Positions 17,956 through 27,900 of a stretch of DNA of 39,125 nucleotides are shown piece after piece (positions within the stretch are counted from its first letter, which is position 1; each line of letters begins with the position of its first letter). The stretch is taken from positions 1-39,125 of the forward strand of contig JAUZRQ010000063.1 of NCBI GenBank assembly GCA_030950365.1. Reading direction: 5' to 3'. The translations under genes and the position numbers were made by a program. This stretch comes from Candidatus Zhuqueibacterota bacterium. Lineage in GTDB: Bacteria > Zhuqueibacterota > Zhuqueibacteria > Zhuqueibacterales > Geothermadaptataceae. The notes beneath the pieces are model-generated. The model was not told where the DNA came from, made no database searches, and saw only the letters and a program-made list of their open reading frames with translations.

Positions 17956-18566
17956 AACGAAAAGCAGACCATCAACCGGGCCCGCGGGAAGCGGATATTC
18001 ACCGCAAAACTGGCGAGACCGAGATCACCCTGAAAGTGAACCTCGACGGACAGGGCGACAGCCGGATCGACACCGGCATCGGTTTTTTCGACCACATGCT
18101 CATCCTGCTGGCCAAACACGCCCTCATTGATCTCGAGGTGCAGGCCAGGGGCGACCTGCACGTGGATTTCCACCACACGGTGGAAGATGTGGGCATTTGT
18201 CTGGGGCTGGCTTTTGAGCAGGCGTTGGGTGACAAGGCCGGCATTCGCCGCTACGGTACGGCCTATGTGCCACTGGATGAGGCGCTGGCTCGCACCGTGA
18301 TCGATTTCTGTGGCCGCAGCTATCTGGTGTTTGAACATCCACTCGACGGCAAATGGGCCGGTGAATTTCCGGCGGAATTGACCGAGGACTTTTTGCACGC
18401 GTTTGCCAGCAACGCGCGCGTCACGGTGCATTGCGATATTTTGCGCGGCCGCAGTGTGCACCACATGATCGAGGTGGTGTTCAAATCGCTGGGGCAGGCC
18501 ATTCGCCGCGCTGTCGAGCACGATCCGCGACAACCGGGTATTCCATCCACGAAAGGGATGCTGTGA
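17952..18566 (+). CDS. hisB: Imidazoleglycerol-phosphate dehydratase (monofunctional HisB)
   Basis: A 204-residue dehydratase converting imidazole-glycerol phosphate to imidazole-acetol phosphate. Both metal-binding repeats are seen: GIGFFDHML (42-50) with DFHHTVEDVGI (72-82), and later SVHHMIEVVFKSLGQA. The HAD-type histidinol-phosphatase domain of the fused enterobacterial HisB is absent, so this gene does not supply that step. The ATG at 17952 overlaps the hisC stop (ATGA). The longer open frame upstream lies inside hisC and is rejected. The stop overlaps the GTG start of hisH. Confidence 0.96.
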   Translation: MKRKADHQPGPREADIHRKTGETEITLKVNLDGQGDSRIDTGIGFFDHMLILLAKHALIDLEVQARGDLHVDFHHTVEDVGICLGLAFEQALGDKAGIRRYGTAYVPLDEALARTVIDFCGRSYLVFEHPLDGKWAGEFPAELTEDFLHAFASNARVTVHCDILRGRSVHHMIEVVFKSLGQAIRRAVEHDPRQPGIPSTKGML

Positions 18567-19159
18567 TTTCGGTGATCGATTACAACGGCGGCAACCTGTT
18601 CAGCGTGCTCAAAGCGCTGGATGCGCTGGGCGCGCAAGCCGAAGTGCTGATCGCGCCGGAGCAGTACCGCGGCGGCAAATTGCTCATTCCCGGGGTTGGC
18701 GCGTTCGGAGATGCCATGCATCACCTCCGTCGTACCGGATTCGATACCTTTTTGCGCGAACAGGTGCAGGCGGGCATGCCGCTGCTGGGCATCTGCCTGG
18801 GCATGCAACTGCTGTTTGCTGCCAGCGAAGAAGCGCCCGGCGAGACCGGCCTCCAGCTTCTGCCCGGAGAGGTCCAACGGTTCCGCGGCGCGCTCAAAGT
18901 GCCGCACATGGGCTGGAATCAAATCGAGCCGCGCCCGCAGCGGCGCATTTTAAAAGGCGTGGAACCCGGCGATTATGTATATTTCGCACATTCGTTTTGC
19001 GTGCCCGCCACCGGGCAGCCGTTTGAAGCCGCCACCTGCGATTACGGCCAGACCTTCGTGGCCGTTGTGGAACAAGAAAATCTGTTTGCAGTGCAATTTC
19101 ATCCTGAAAAAAGCCACCGCGTGGGCATGCGAATCTTAAGAAATTTCATCGAGTTATGA
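18563..19159 (+). CDS. hisH: Imidazole glycerol phosphate synthase, glutaminase subunit
   Basis: A 198-residue class I glutamine amidotransferase that feeds ammonia to HisF. The catalytic Cys78 lies in LLGICLGMQLLF, with His180 and Glu182 in VQFHPEKSH. The GTG start at 18563 overlaps the hisB stop (GTGA) and yields the family N-terminus MISVIDYNGGNLFSV. The 44 residues upstream in the same frame lie inside hisB and do not belong. The stop overlaps the hisA start (ATGA). Confidence 0.96.
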   Translation: MISVIDYNGGNLFSVLKALDALGAQAEVLIAPEQYRGGKLLIPGVGAFGDAMHHLRRTGFDTFLREQVQAGMPLLGICLGMQLLFAASEEAPGETGLQLLPGEVQRFRGALKVPHMGWNQIEPRPQRRILKGVEPGDYVYFAHSFCVPATGQPFEAATCDYGQTFVAVVEQENLFAVQFHPEKSHRVGMRILRNFIEL

Positions 19160-19884
19160 ATCTGTATCCGGCCATTGATTTGCATTTCGGGCGCTGCGTG
19201 CGCTTGCAGCGCGGCGACCGCGAAAAAGAAACCGTGTATTTTGAGAATCCGATCGAGGCGGCGCGCTGGTTCGTCGAGCAGGGCGCGACATGGCTGCATG
19301 TGGTGGATCTGAACCGCGCCTTCGGCGACCGGGAGGACAACCGCACGGTCATTGCCGAAATCGTGCGTGCGTATCCCGACGTGCGGGTGCAAAACGGCGG
19401 CGGCATCCACACGCTGGAGGACATGCAGGTGATGCTGGACATCGGCGTAGAGCGCCTGGTATTGGGCACAGTGGCGGTCAGGCAACCGGAGCTGGTGGCA
19501 GACGCGCTGTCGCGGTTTGGCGCTTCGAAAATCGCCGTGGCGCTGGATGCCCACCGAGGCAAAGTGGCCACTCAGGGCTGGCTGGAAACCCACGAGCTGA
19601 GCACGCTCGACTTTGCCCGACAGATGGCTGAGCTGGGTGTGCCAATTGGGATTTATACCGACATTGCGCGCGATGGCATGCTCACCGGCCTTGATTTCGA
19701 CGGTTTGCGGGAGCTGACGCAAAACGTGCCCATGCGGTTCATCGCCTCGGGCGGCCTGCAGAGTCTGGAAGACCTGGCGCAGTTGCAGCAGTTGCCCGCC
19801 GACCGCATCGACGGCGCTATCCTGGGACGCGCCCTGTATGAGAACCAATTTGAGCTGAAAGACGCCATCGAACAATTTGGATAA
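19156..19884 (+). CDS. hisA: ProFAR isomerase HisA
   Basis: A 242-residue (beta/alpha)8 barrel that catalyses the Amadori rearrangement of ProFAR to PRFAR. The catalytic aspartates are recognisable as Asp8 (YPAIDLHFGRCVRL) and Asp131 (VALDAHRGKV). The half-barrel phosphate-binding segments VQNGGGIHTLEDM and RFIASGGLQSLEDL are present. The start overlaps hisH, and three bases separate it from hisF. Confidence 0.95.
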   Translation: MNLYPAIDLHFGRCVRLQRGDREKETVYFENPIEAARWFVEQGATWLHVVDLNRAFGDREDNRTVIAEIVRAYPDVRVQNGGGIHTLEDMQVMLDIGVERLVLGTVAVRQPELVADALSRFGASKIAVALDAHRGKVATQGWLETHELSTLDFARQMAELGVPIGIYTDIARDGMLTGLDFDGLRELTQNVPMRFIASGGLQSLEDLAQLQQLPADRIDGAILGRALYENQFELKDAIEQFG

Positions 19885-19887
19885 CTC

Positions 19888-20649
19888 ATGCTGGCCAAAC
19901 GCGTGATTCCCTGCCTGGATGTGGACGCCGGGCGGGTGGTGAAAGGTACGAACTTCGTCAATTTAGTGGATGCCGGCGATCCCGTGGAGCAGGCGAAATA
20001 CTACGACGACGAGGGCGCCGACGAACTGGTATTTCTCGACATCACCGCCACGGCCGACCGCCGGGCGATTCTGATCGAGATGGTGAAGCAGGTGGCCGCG
20101 GCCATTCACGTGCCGTTCACCGTGGGCGGCGGCGTGCGTACGGTGGATGACATGCGCGATATCCTGCGTGCCGGCGCGGACAAGATTTCCATCAATTCGG
20201 CGGCGGTGGCGTATCCGGAGCTGATCGCCGCGGGCGCCCGCGCATTTGGCAGCCAGTGCGTCGTGGTGGCCATCGACGCGAAATGGCACAGCGACCACTG
20301 GCGGGTATACACGCACGGGGGCCGCCGGGCTACCGAGTTGGATGCGGTCGAATGGGCCCTGGAAGCCGAGCAGCGCGGCGCCGGCGAGCTGCTGGTCACG
20401 TCCATGGACCGCGACGGCACAAAAGACGGCTTTGATGTGCCGTTGCTCCGGGCGATTACTGAACGGGTGAACATTCCCGTGATCGCATCCGGCGGCGCCG
20501 GCAAGCCGGAGCATTTCATCGAGGCCATCCAGAATGCCGGCGTCGATGCGGTGCTGGCCGCGTCGCTGTTTCACTTCCGGCAATTGCGCATACGTGACTT
20601 GAAAGAGGCAATGAAACATCATGGCATCCCTGTTCGAACAGTATCCTGA
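19888..20649 (+). CDS. hisF: Imidazole glycerol phosphate synthase, cyclase subunit
   Basis: A 253-residue (beta/alpha)8 barrel, the usual length. It uses ammonia from HisH to make imidazole-glycerol phosphate and AICAR from PRFAR. The N-terminus [20 protein letters not shown] includes catalytic Asp11, and Asp130 is in VVAIDAKW. Phosphate-binding loops [11 protein letters not shown] and [12 protein letters not shown] are seen. Its last 29 bases overlap the start of hisIE. Confidence 0.97.
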   Translation: MLAKRVIPCLDVDAGRVVKGTNFVNLVDAGDPVEQAKYYDDEGADELVFLDITATADRRAILIEMVKQVAAAIHVPFTVGGGVRTVDDMRDILRAGADKISINSAAVAYPELIAAGARAFGSQCVVVAIDAKWHSDHWRVYTHGGRRATELDAVEWALEAEQRGAGELLVTSMDRDGTKDGFDVPLLRAITERVNIPVIASGGAGKPEHFIEAIQNAGVDAVLAASLFHFRQLRIRDLKEAMKHHGIPVRTVS

Positions 20650-21301
20650 TTTGCTCAACACTGTTAAATTCGACCCCAGCGGCCTGGTTCCGGCCATTTT
20701 GCAGGATGCCGCCACCGGCCGGGTGCTGATGCTGGCGTACATGAACCGCGAAAGTTTGCTGAAGAGCTTGGAAACCGGTCATTGCTGGTTTTGGAGCCGA
20801 AGCCGGCAGACGCTGTGGGAGAAAGGCGCCACCAGCGGCAACCGGCAGCTCATCAAGCAAATCGAGTACGATTGCGATGGCGACGCGTTGCTGATTCAGG
20901 TGCAACCCGAAGGACCGGCGTGCCACACCGGATCATTCAGTTGCTTTGACGCTCCGGCGGTGAAAGAGGCCCCGGCTTACCCGGCCGCGCTGTTTCGCAT
21001 GCTTCGGGATTTGCAGGTGCTGCTGCATCAGCGGAATCTGGAACGGCCGGCAGGCAGCTACACCACCCGACTGTTCGAGGCGGGCATTTTGAAAATTGCC
21101 AAAAAGCTGGGCGAAGAAGGCGTGGAAGTAGCGCTGGCCGCCGTGCAGGAAAAAGACGACCGGCTCGTCGAAGAGGTGGCCGACTTGCTTTATAATTTGC
21201 TGGTGTTGCTGGAACAGCGCGGCGTGCCGCTGAATGCGGTGGGGGATGAGCTGCAAAAGCGTGCGGCGAAGCGGATATCAAGCGGAAAGAAGTCCGGCTA
21301 A
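20621..21301 (+). CDS. hisI: Bifunctional phosphoribosyl-AMP cyclohydrolase / phosphoribosyl-ATP pyrophosphatase
   Basis: A 226-residue HisI-HisE fusion for steps 2 and 3 of histidine synthesis. The HisI domain (about residues 10-110) has [18 protein letters not shown], the metal-binding YDCDGDALL (Asp84, Cys85, Asp86, Asp88) and the zinc cysteines in [12 protein letters not shown] (Cys101, Cys108). The HisE domain (about 123-215) has [28 protein letters not shown] and [15 protein letters not shown]. It starts inside hisF and is the last gene of the operon. No clear terminator with a T-tract follows; a GC-rich hairpin at 21433-21451 is the closest candidate. Confidence 0.96.
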   Translation: MASLFEQYPDLLNTVKFDPSGLVPAILQDAATGRVLMLAYMNRESLLKSLETGHCWFWSRSRQTLWEKGATSGNRQLIKQIEYDCDGDALLIQVQPEGPACHTGSFSCFDAPAVKEAPAYPAALFRMLRDLQVLLHQRNLERPAGSYTTRLFEAGILKIAKKLGEEGVEVALAAVQEKDDRLVEEVADLLYNLLVLLEQRGVPLNAVGDELQKRAAKRISSGKKSG

Positions 21302-21320
21302 TAGTTTTTAATGGAAGAAA

Positions 21321-21377
21321 CTACAGATTTCACAGATTGACACTGATTTTCCTGAACCCGCGGATGAACGCGGATGG
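21321..21377 (+). repeat. cacagatt/cgcggat interspersed repeat, copy 2
   Basis: The first 31 bases, starting ctacagatttcacagatt, match 29463-29493 at 29 of 31 positions. The second part (gcggatgaacgcggatgg) is a shorter version of the second part of that copy. It lies just after the histidine operon. Confidence 0.7.
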
Positions 21378-21566
21378 TGGATGGGGGATGGGATGATTGG
21401 AATTTACAGCAAATTATGCTTTTGAGGTAGCCGCGCCCCTTTGTAGGGCGCTAAACAGGCACAATTGCATAGCCTTTAAAAAGCTTTGAAACGCGGGGGT
21501 AGGCCTGGAATCGTCGCTGGATGGAAAAGGGATTCCCGGGAAAATGGGCATCTCAGGAGCATCAGA

Positions 21567-21721
21567 GTAACTATTCAGCTATTCCCGTTTGATGAAATCT
21601 TGCCCGTCATCTCGAGTAGCCGCCGGGAGGCGGGTGCACGGCGATCTCTTTGCAAATATAACAATGAGATCGCGTCGTCGCTCCGCTCCTCGCGATGACG
21701 GGTAAGATAGTGAATGGTTAC
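21567..21721. mobile_element. MITE-like palindromic element A
   Basis: A 155-base element with imperfect terminal inverted repeats: GTAACTATTCAGCTAT at 21567-21582 and atagtgaatggttac at 21707-21721. Nested inside are CCCGTCAT (21603-21610) and ATGACGGG (21695-21702), plus GATCTC paired with GAGATC. The same design and terminal sequence occur at 29021-29218. It has no coding capacity. A non-autonomous transposon or a structured intergenic palindrome are both possible. Confidence 0.6.
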
Positions 21722-21730
21722 TCATCAGAA

Positions 21731-21782
21731 ATAAAAAAGGGACTGACGCCGAAGATGCAGTGCGAGTTGCGTGTCAGTCCCT
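21731..21782 (-). terminator. Rho-independent terminator, minus strand
   Basis: Read on the minus strand, AGGGACTGA pairs with TCAGTCCCT (arms 21774-21782 and 21738-21746), with extra GCG/CGC pairing inside, and is followed directly by TTTTTTAT. It stands 18 bases after the stop of the 47-codon minus-strand frame. A repetitive extragenic palindrome would look similar, so this could be a REP-type sequence. Confidence 0.55.
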
Positions 21783-21800
21783 CCTTACCGACGATCTCCC

Positions 21801-21944
21801 TTAGATGAAAACCGATTGATGCTCGCCCCGGAGATCCAAGGATCGTTTACGATGGTTATTGATCCTTTTTTGCAGTCTTCCATACGCCCTTTGGAAGACC
21901 AGCCATTGAATCCAGAGATGCAAGCGCGTGGTGATGTTCTTCAT
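21801..21944 (-). CDS. Possible small basic protein, 47 aa
   Basis: On the minus strand an ATG at 21944 opens a 47-residue frame starting MKNITTRLHLWIQWLVFQRA and ending at TAA (21803-21801). AAGGAC six bases before the ATG is a plausible ribosome binding site, and a hairpin with a T-tract follows the stop. The protein has a short aromatic/hydrophobic segment, then a strongly basic middle (KRINNHRKR). No family was recognised. The case rests on the order ribosome binding site, frame, terminator in otherwise non-coding DNA between a convergent and a divergent gene. Chance cannot be excluded. Confidence 0.4.
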   Translation of the reverse strand: MKNITTRLHLWIQWLVFQRAYGRLQKRINNHRKRSLDLRGEHQSVFI

Positions 21945-22414
21945 GACAGCGTCCTTGCTGGTAAAAATCTAATCCTTTAGAAACCGTACATCAATAACCA
22001 TCGGCACTTGCTTCAGCAAATTGAGTGCCAATCTTCAAAAATTGGATAACCTGAATAAAAACAAGGCTTGATGTCGAAGTTAGACCGGGCTAAAAAATGT
22101 CCAAAATCGGCCAGATGATTGAAAATGAGTCACTCACGGGACGACGAATTCTGACCGCTATCCGCGAAAGTGCCCGCTCTTTTAAGCAGCAGGCACGGAA
22201 CGATTCGATGATCTTTTCGAATCCTGATAGGCATTTTGGCAATCCGACTTTTGTGCCAATAGCCAATGCAGATTGATAAAAATGCCGGCATCTCATGGCA
22301 AAAAATCATTCTGGGGAAAACTAAAATAGATTTTGGCAAAATCGCTTTTCACATCCCCCTGGATATGCTTGAAATTCGGGGCGGACCAGAAAATTTGATA
22401 ACCGAAAAATCATT

Positions 22415-22442
22415 TTGCTCTTTTGAAAATAAATTCTAAATT
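22415..22442 (+). promoter_or_regulatory. Candidate promoter for the lipoprotein-carAB row
   Basis: TTGCTC (22415-22420) and TAAATT (22437-22442) are 16 bases apart, about 80 bases before the lipoprotein ATG, in an AT-rich patch. The match to consensus is moderate. AAAGGA at 22511-22516 is the ribosome binding site of the downstream gene. Confidence 0.35.
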
Positions 22443-22522
22443 AGCGCTTACGCAGCCGAAGGTTTATAGGGATATTAATTAGGGAAGCCAGAGGACGGTA
22501 ACACCTTAGGAAAGGATAGCTT

Positions 22523-23833
22523 ATGCTGAAACACGCAGCTTCGCTTTGCATCGCAGGCCTGATCCTGTTCGGCTGTTCCAGCGGCCAAAAAGTCACCGTT
22601 TCCATGTCTCAGGAAGAGGCGAGCCGATCGTTGAGCCGGCTGGAAAAGCGGGTGCAAGAAAACCCGGACGATTTGAAGGCGCGCCTGGAGCTGGCCAAAG
22701 CGCAGGCGGCCCTGGGTAAAACCGATACCGCGCTGGTGGTTGTGACCGGCGTGCTGCAGGACGATCCGCGGTATCTGGTGGCCTATCTGCTGCGCGCCGA
22801 TTTGTTGGACAAGCAAGGCCAATCGGTGGAGAAGCTGAAAACTCTGCTGGCGCTGTTTCGGCATCCGGATGCGGAGAAGTATGTGGCGCCAATGGCTGCA
22901 AAGATCGGTTCGCCGTTCGATATTCAGCCGTTCGAGCTGGGGCCGGGGAACCACATCATGCTACGGTTTTCCCCGGATGGTTCCAAAATCGTCTGGCAGT
23001 GCGACCGGGAAGGCAACTGGGACATTTTCATGGCGCAATCCGACGGCAGTTTGCCGCAGGCCCTTACTATGAGCCTGGCGGACGACGAAATGCCGGCTTT
23101 TATCATGAATGGCGAAGCCGTGGTGTTCACGTCCTCGCGGGACGATCTGACGCCGAAAGCGCGCGGTGAGAAAAACCGTGAGCTGTATTTTCTGGATATT
23201 GGCGGCCGTTCGCCGGTGCGCCTGACCGAAAACGATGCCGACGACTGGTTTCCGGTGTCTGCCGGTGATAGCCTGTCGTTCGTGTATGTATCCGAAGAAG
23301 GCGATAACCGGCCGGTGAAATTTTTTGAGAAACATAGCAATCTGTTTTTGTATTCCTTTAGCGATTCAAGCTACCAGGCATTGACCCAGGATGCCTGGGA
23401 TAACACCTCGCCCGCGGTGCTGCCCGATGGCCGCATGGCCTGGGTTCGCATTAAAGAGGGCGTGTACGAAATTGTGGTCGGCAAGCCTGGCGGTGACACA
23501 CAGGTGCTCCTGAAAGGCAGCGAACCGAAATCCGGGCTGACGGTATCCCCGGATGGCCGCAAACTGGCCTTTTTCATGAAGAAAAACGACAACATCGATA
23601 TTTACGAAATCGAACTAAATGATGGCCGATTGCGCCGACTGACCGCCGATCGGGCCACGGATTTCTATCCATGCTACGCACCGGACGGCAAGCGGCTGTT
23701 CTTTAGCTCGAATCGCAATGGCGCCTATCAGATTTTTATTCTCGATTTTGAGTCGCCTAAATCCCGCGCTCAGCTTGTGGAATTGCTGGAGCATTTGATT
23801 CAAGAAGAAGAAACCAAGCAAACAACAGAATGA
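22523..23833 (+). CDS. Lipoprotein with TPR and PD40 (TolB-like) beta-propeller
   Basis: A 436-residue lipoprotein. The signal peptide ends in the lipobox LFGC with Cys18. Residues of about 25-125 form TPR-like helices (ENPDDLKARLELAKAQAALGKTDTALVVV). The rest is a WD40-like PD40 propeller with repeated SPDGxKIVWQCDREGNWDIF, SPDGRKLAFFMKKNDNIDIY and APDGKRLFFSSNRNGAYQIF blocks, as in TolB and Pal-associated proteins of FCB bacteria. It probably sits in the periplasm or outer membrane and binds protein or peptidoglycan partners. No peptidoglycan-binding OmpA domain is present. Its stop overlaps the carA start (ATGA), an unexpected pairing with pyrimidine synthesis. The ligand is unknown. Confidence 0.85.
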   Translation: MLKHAASLCIAGLILFGCSSGQKVTVSMSQEEASRSLSRLEKRVQENPDDLKARLELAKAQAALGKTDTALVVVTGVLQDDPRYLVAYLLRADLLDKQGQSVEKLKTLLALFRHPDAEKYVAPMAAKIGSPFDIQPFELGPGNHIMLRFSPDGSKIVWQCDREGNWDIFMAQSDGSLPQALTMSLADDEMPAFIMNGEAVVFTSSRDDLTPKARGEKNRELYFLDIGGRSPVRLTENDADDWFPVSAGDSLSFVYVSEEGDNRPVKFFEKHSNLFLYSFSDSSYQALTQDAWDNTSPAVLPDGRMAWVRIKEGVYEIVVGKPGGDTQVLLKGSEPKSGLTVSPDGRKLAFFMKKNDNIDIYEIELNDGRLRRLTADRATDFYPCYAPDGKRLFFSSNRNGAYQIFILDFESPKSRAQLVELLEHLIQEEETKQTTE

Positions 23834-24978
23834 AGGATTACAAAGACGCGGTTTTGCTTCTCGATGATGGTACGCTGTTCAGGGGGAAGGCGTTTGGTGC
23901 TGTTGGAACCACAGGGGGAGAAGTTGTTTTTAACACCAGCATGGCCGGTTACCAAGAGATTTTAACCGATCCTTCCTACAAAGGCCAGCTTGTTTGTATG
24001 ACCTATCCCCACATCGGCAATTATGGGATTAATGCCAGCGATGTGGAATCGGTGCGGCCGCAGGTGTCAGGCTTTATCGTGCGCGAAGGCTGCACCCTGC
24101 CCAGTAACTGGCGCGCCGGCGACAGCCTCGACAAATACCTGCAGCAGGCTGGTATCGTCGGCATCCAGGAGATTGATACACGGGCGCTGACCCGGCACAT
24201 CCGGGAACACGGCGCCAAGCGCGGCATCATCTCCTCCGAAGAGGTGCGGCCGGAAAAGCTGCGCGATCGGTTCGAAACCTTGCCAGAAATGCAGGGGCAG
24301 GACCTGGTGCGGCATGTCACCTGTCGCGAAGCCTACGAATGGACCGAACCCCTGCCCGAAACCTGGTATAGCGCCTTTGAGCGGCTTGAAAAAGCGCACG
24401 TTTTCGAACGGCGGCATCTGGTGGTCATTGATTGCGGTGTCAAACAAAATATTTTGCGTTGGGCGCGCAGCATCGGTTTCCGGGTCACAGTGGTGCCGGC
24501 TTTCGAAAACGCCGACCAGATTTTGCGCCGCAAGCCGCATGCGGTGCTGGTCAGCAACGGTCCGGGCGACCCCGAGCCGGTGACCTATGTCATCGACACG
24601 CTGCGGCAGCTTATTGGGCAGACACCCCTGTTCGGTATCTGCCTCGGCCATCAGTTGCTGGGACTGGCGCTTGGCGGACGAACCTTCAAATTGAAATACG
24701 GCCACCACGGCGGCAACCATCCGGTGAAGAATCTACTCACCGGCAAAGTGGAAATCACATCGCAAAACCACGGCTTTGCGGTGGATCCCGGAACCCTGCC
24801 GAAAAACGAAATCGAACTGACACACGTCAACCTGAACGACCACACCCTCGAGGGCTTCAGGCATCGCAACCTGCCGATTTTTTCCGTCCAATATCATCCC
24901 GAGGCTTCTCCGGGCCCCCATGATTCGGGGTATCTGTTTCATGAACTGCAAAACATGGTGCTGAATCGAAGCGAATAG
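23830..24978 (+). CDS. carA: Carbamoyl-phosphate synthase small (glutaminase) subunit
   Basis: A 382-residue CarA that hydrolyses glutamine and channels ammonia to CarB. The N-terminal CPSase domain shows [19 protein letters not shown]. The C-terminal class I amidotransferase domain has Cys271 in [14 protein letters not shown] and His356/Glu358 in [10 protein letters not shown]. The ATG overlaps the stop of the upstream lipoprotein gene. The stop is 13 bases before carB. No PyrR-type or arginine-box leader was recognised upstream. Confidence 0.97.
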   Translation: MKDYKDAVLLLDDGTLFRGKAFGAVGTTGGEVVFNTSMAGYQEILTDPSYKGQLVCMTYPHIGNYGINASDVESVRPQVSGFIVREGCTLPSNWRAGDSLDKYLQQAGIVGIQEIDTRALTRHIREHGAKRGIISSEEVRPEKLRDRFETLPEMQGQDLVRHVTCREAYEWTEPLPETWYSAFERLEKAHVFERRHLVVIDCGVKQNILRWARSIGFRVTVVPAFENADQILRRKPHAVLVSNGPGDPEPVTYVIDTLRQLIGQTPLFGICLGHQLLGLALGGRTFKLKYGHHGGNHPVKNLLTGKVEITSQNHGFAVDPGTLPKNEIELTHVNLNDHTLEGFRHRNLPIFSVQYHPEASPGPHDSGYLFHELQNMVLNRSE

Positions 24979-24991
24979 GGCCGAACCAACC

Positions 24992-27900
24992 ATGCCACAA
25001 CGGAAAGACCTGAATAAAATCATGATCGTGGGCGCCGGTCCGATCATCATCGGACAGGCCTGCGAATTTGACTACTCCGGCACCCAGGCCTGCCGCGCTC
25101 TGAAGGAACTGGGTTATGACATCGTGCTGGTGAACAGCAATCCGGCGACCATCATGACCGATCCGGAGCTGGCGGATCGCACCTACATCGAACCGCTGAC
25201 GCCCGAGGTGGTGGAGACCATCATTGCCCGGGAACGCCCGGATGCGCTGCTGCCGACCATGGGCGGACAGACGAGCCTGAATATCGCCGTGGCGCTGGCC
25301 GAGTCGGGCGCGCTGGAAAACTACGGCGTTGAGCTCATCGGTGCGAAGTTGGAAGCCATCAAACGCGCCGAAGATCGCGAGCTGTTCAAGCTGGCCATGG
25401 AGCGCATTGGGCTGGAAATGCCGAAAGGCGGCTTTGCCAAATCGCTGGATGAGGCAATGGAAATCGTGCATCAGATCGGCTATCCGGCCATCATCCGACC
25501 GTCGTTCACCCTGGGCGGCACCGGCGGTAGCGTGGCCTACAATGTCGAAGAGTACAAAGAGCTGGTCACGCGCGGCCTGAATGCCAGTCCCATTGGCGAG
25601 GTGTTGATTGAGGAGTCCATCCTCGGCTGGAAGGAATACGAGCTCGAAGTGATGCGCGATCTGGCCGATAACGTGGTCATCATTTGCTCCATCGAAAATC
25701 TGGATCCCATGGGCGTGCACACCGGCGACAGCATCACCGTGGCGCCGGCGCAAACCCTCACCGACCGAGAATACCAGCGCATGCGCGACGCCGCCATCCG
25801 CATCATGCGTGAAATCGGCGTGGAGACCGGTGGCAGCAATGTGCAGTTCGCCGTGCATCCGGATACCGGCCGCATGGTGGTGATCGAGATGAATCCACGC
25901 GTATCACGCAGCTCCGCGCTGGCATCGAAAGCCACCGGCTTTCCCATCGCCAAAATGGCCGCGAAACTTGCTGTGGGACTGACCCTGGATGAAATTCAAA
26001 ACGACATCACCGGCGAGACGCCGGCCTGTTTCGAACCGGTGCTCGATTACGTGGTGGTGAAAATTCCGCGCTGGGATTTCGAGAAATTTCCGTTGGCCGA
26101 CATTCGCCTCGGCACGCAAATGAAGTCGGTGGGGGAGGTCATGGCCATTGGCCGGACGTTCAAAGAAGCGCTGCAAAAGGGCTTGCGTTCGCTAGAAAAA
26201 GAGCGGTATGGCCTCGGCGCCGACGGCAAGGACCGGTTCCCGCCGTTTCCGGAGGACGATCCGCATCCGGAGCAGTCCAGGCAGCGAATTCGAGAAGGGT
26301 TGCGCGTGCCCACCAACGCACGCATTTTTTATATCCGCCACGCATTCCGCTACGGCTTTTCCGTGGATGAGATTTACGAGCTCTGCCGCATTGATCGCTG
26401 GTTTTTGCAGCAGATTCAGCAGATTGTGGCGCTGGAAGATGAGCTGCGCCAGGCCGGGAAGCTGGAGTTGCCCAAGCACCGGGAGCTGCTGCGGCGCGCC
26501 AAGCAATTCGGCTTTTCCGATGTGCAACTGGCGCACATTTCCGGCATGAGTGAGGACGAAATTCGTGAGCTGCGCAAACAGGCCGGCATCGTGCCGGTGT
26601 ACAAAACCGTGGACACCTGCGCGGCGGAATTCCGTTCGCAAACGCCGTATTTTTATTCCACCTACGAATTGGAAAACGAAGCGGCGCCGCGCGATCGCAA
26701 GAAGATCATGATTCTCGGCGGCGGGCCGAACCGGATCGGGCAGGGGATCGAATTCGATTACTGCGCCGTGCACGCGGTGCTGGCCCTGAAGGACGAGGGC
26801 TACGAAACCATTATGGTCAATTGCAACCCGGAAACCGTGTCAACCGATTACGATATCGCAGACCGGCTGTATTTCGAGCCGCTGACGTTCGAAGACGTGA
26901 TGAACATCATCGACCTCGAAAAGCCTGACGGCGTGATCGTGCAATTTGGCGGGCAGACGCCGCTGAAACTGGCGCTGCGCCTGGAAAAGGCCGGCGTGCC
27001 CATCATCGGCACCTCGCCCGAAAGCATCGATCTGGCCGAAGACCGGCAGCGGTTCGAAAAATTGCTGGCCTCGCTGGGCATTCGCCAGCCCGAGGCCGGC
27101 ACGGCATTTTCGTTCGACGACGCGAAAGCGATCGCCGAACGTATCGGTTATCCGGTACTGGTGCGGCCATCCTACGTGCTGGGCGGCCGTGCCATGGAAA
27201 TCGTGTACGACGCCGATGCGCTCAAAGCCTACATCGACCGCGCTACCGAGGTGTCGCCCGAACATCCGATTCTCATCGACAAATTCCTTGAGGATGCCTT
27301 CGAATTTGATGTGGATGCCATTGCCGATGGCGAGCGGGTATTCATTGGCGGGATAATGCAACACATCGAAGAGGCGGGCATTCACTCCGGCGATAGCTCC
27401 TGCATGCTGCCGCCGTACAAGCTCACCGCAGCGGATGAGGCTATTTTACGCCAACAAACCGAAACCCTGGCAAAGGCGCTGAACACGGTGGGATTGATCA
27501 ACATCCAGTTCGCCCTGAAAGATGGGCAGATTTACGTACTGGAAGTGAATCCGCGCGCCAGCCGCACGGTGCCGTTCGTGGGCAAGGCCACGGGCGTGCC
27601 CATGGCCAAAATTGCGGCCAAGGTGATGGCCGGTCGCCAATTGCGCGAGTTTTCGCTGCCGGATACGTCCAACCACCGACACATGAGCTGCAAAACCCCG
27701 GTGTTTCCGTTCAACAAGTTCACCGGCGTGCCGGTATATCTCGGACCGGAGATGAAATCCACCGGCGAGGTGATGGGGATTGGCGATACGTTTGGTGAGG
27801 CGTTTGCCAAAGCGCAGCTCGGCGCGGGATTCCGGCTGCCGTTGTTTGGCGCCGCAGCCATCAGCGTCAACGATGCAGACAAGGCCACGGTAATTCCCAT

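Larger units (their letters stand above)
21302..22522. other. 1.2-kb intergenic stretch with repeats and one probable small minus-strand gene
   Basis: The stretch contains an interspersed repeat (21321-21377), a MITE-like palindrome (21567-21721), a minus-strand terminator and short gene (21731-21944) and a candidate promoter (22415-22442). An inverted repeat GATGGTTATTGAT pairs 21851-21863 with 21989-22001, around the small gene's start. A 59-codon open frame at 22097-22276 lacks a ribosome binding site and is not called. From about 22280 to 22414 nothing recognisable was found. Confidence 0.6.

Noticed and set aside
21433-21451. GCGCCC/GGGCGC hairpin as terminator of the histidine operon
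   Set aside because: No T-run follows on either strand, and it is 130 bases past the last stop.
21486-21698. 70-codon plus-strand frame after the histidine operon
   Set aside because: It runs through the palindromic element A, and its translation reflects the repeat sequence.
22097-22276. 59-codon plus-strand open frame starting MSKIGQMIENESLTG
   Set aside because: No ribosome binding site, an overlapping open frame on the other strand, and no recognisable motif. Chance is the simpler explanation.
1-24978. Functional link between the carbamoyltransferase and carAB through carbamoyl phosphate
   Set aside because: The genes are more than 20 kb apart in separate rows, and CarAB is needed anyway for pyrimidines and arginine. 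Co-occurrence in the window is not evidence of a dedicated pathway.
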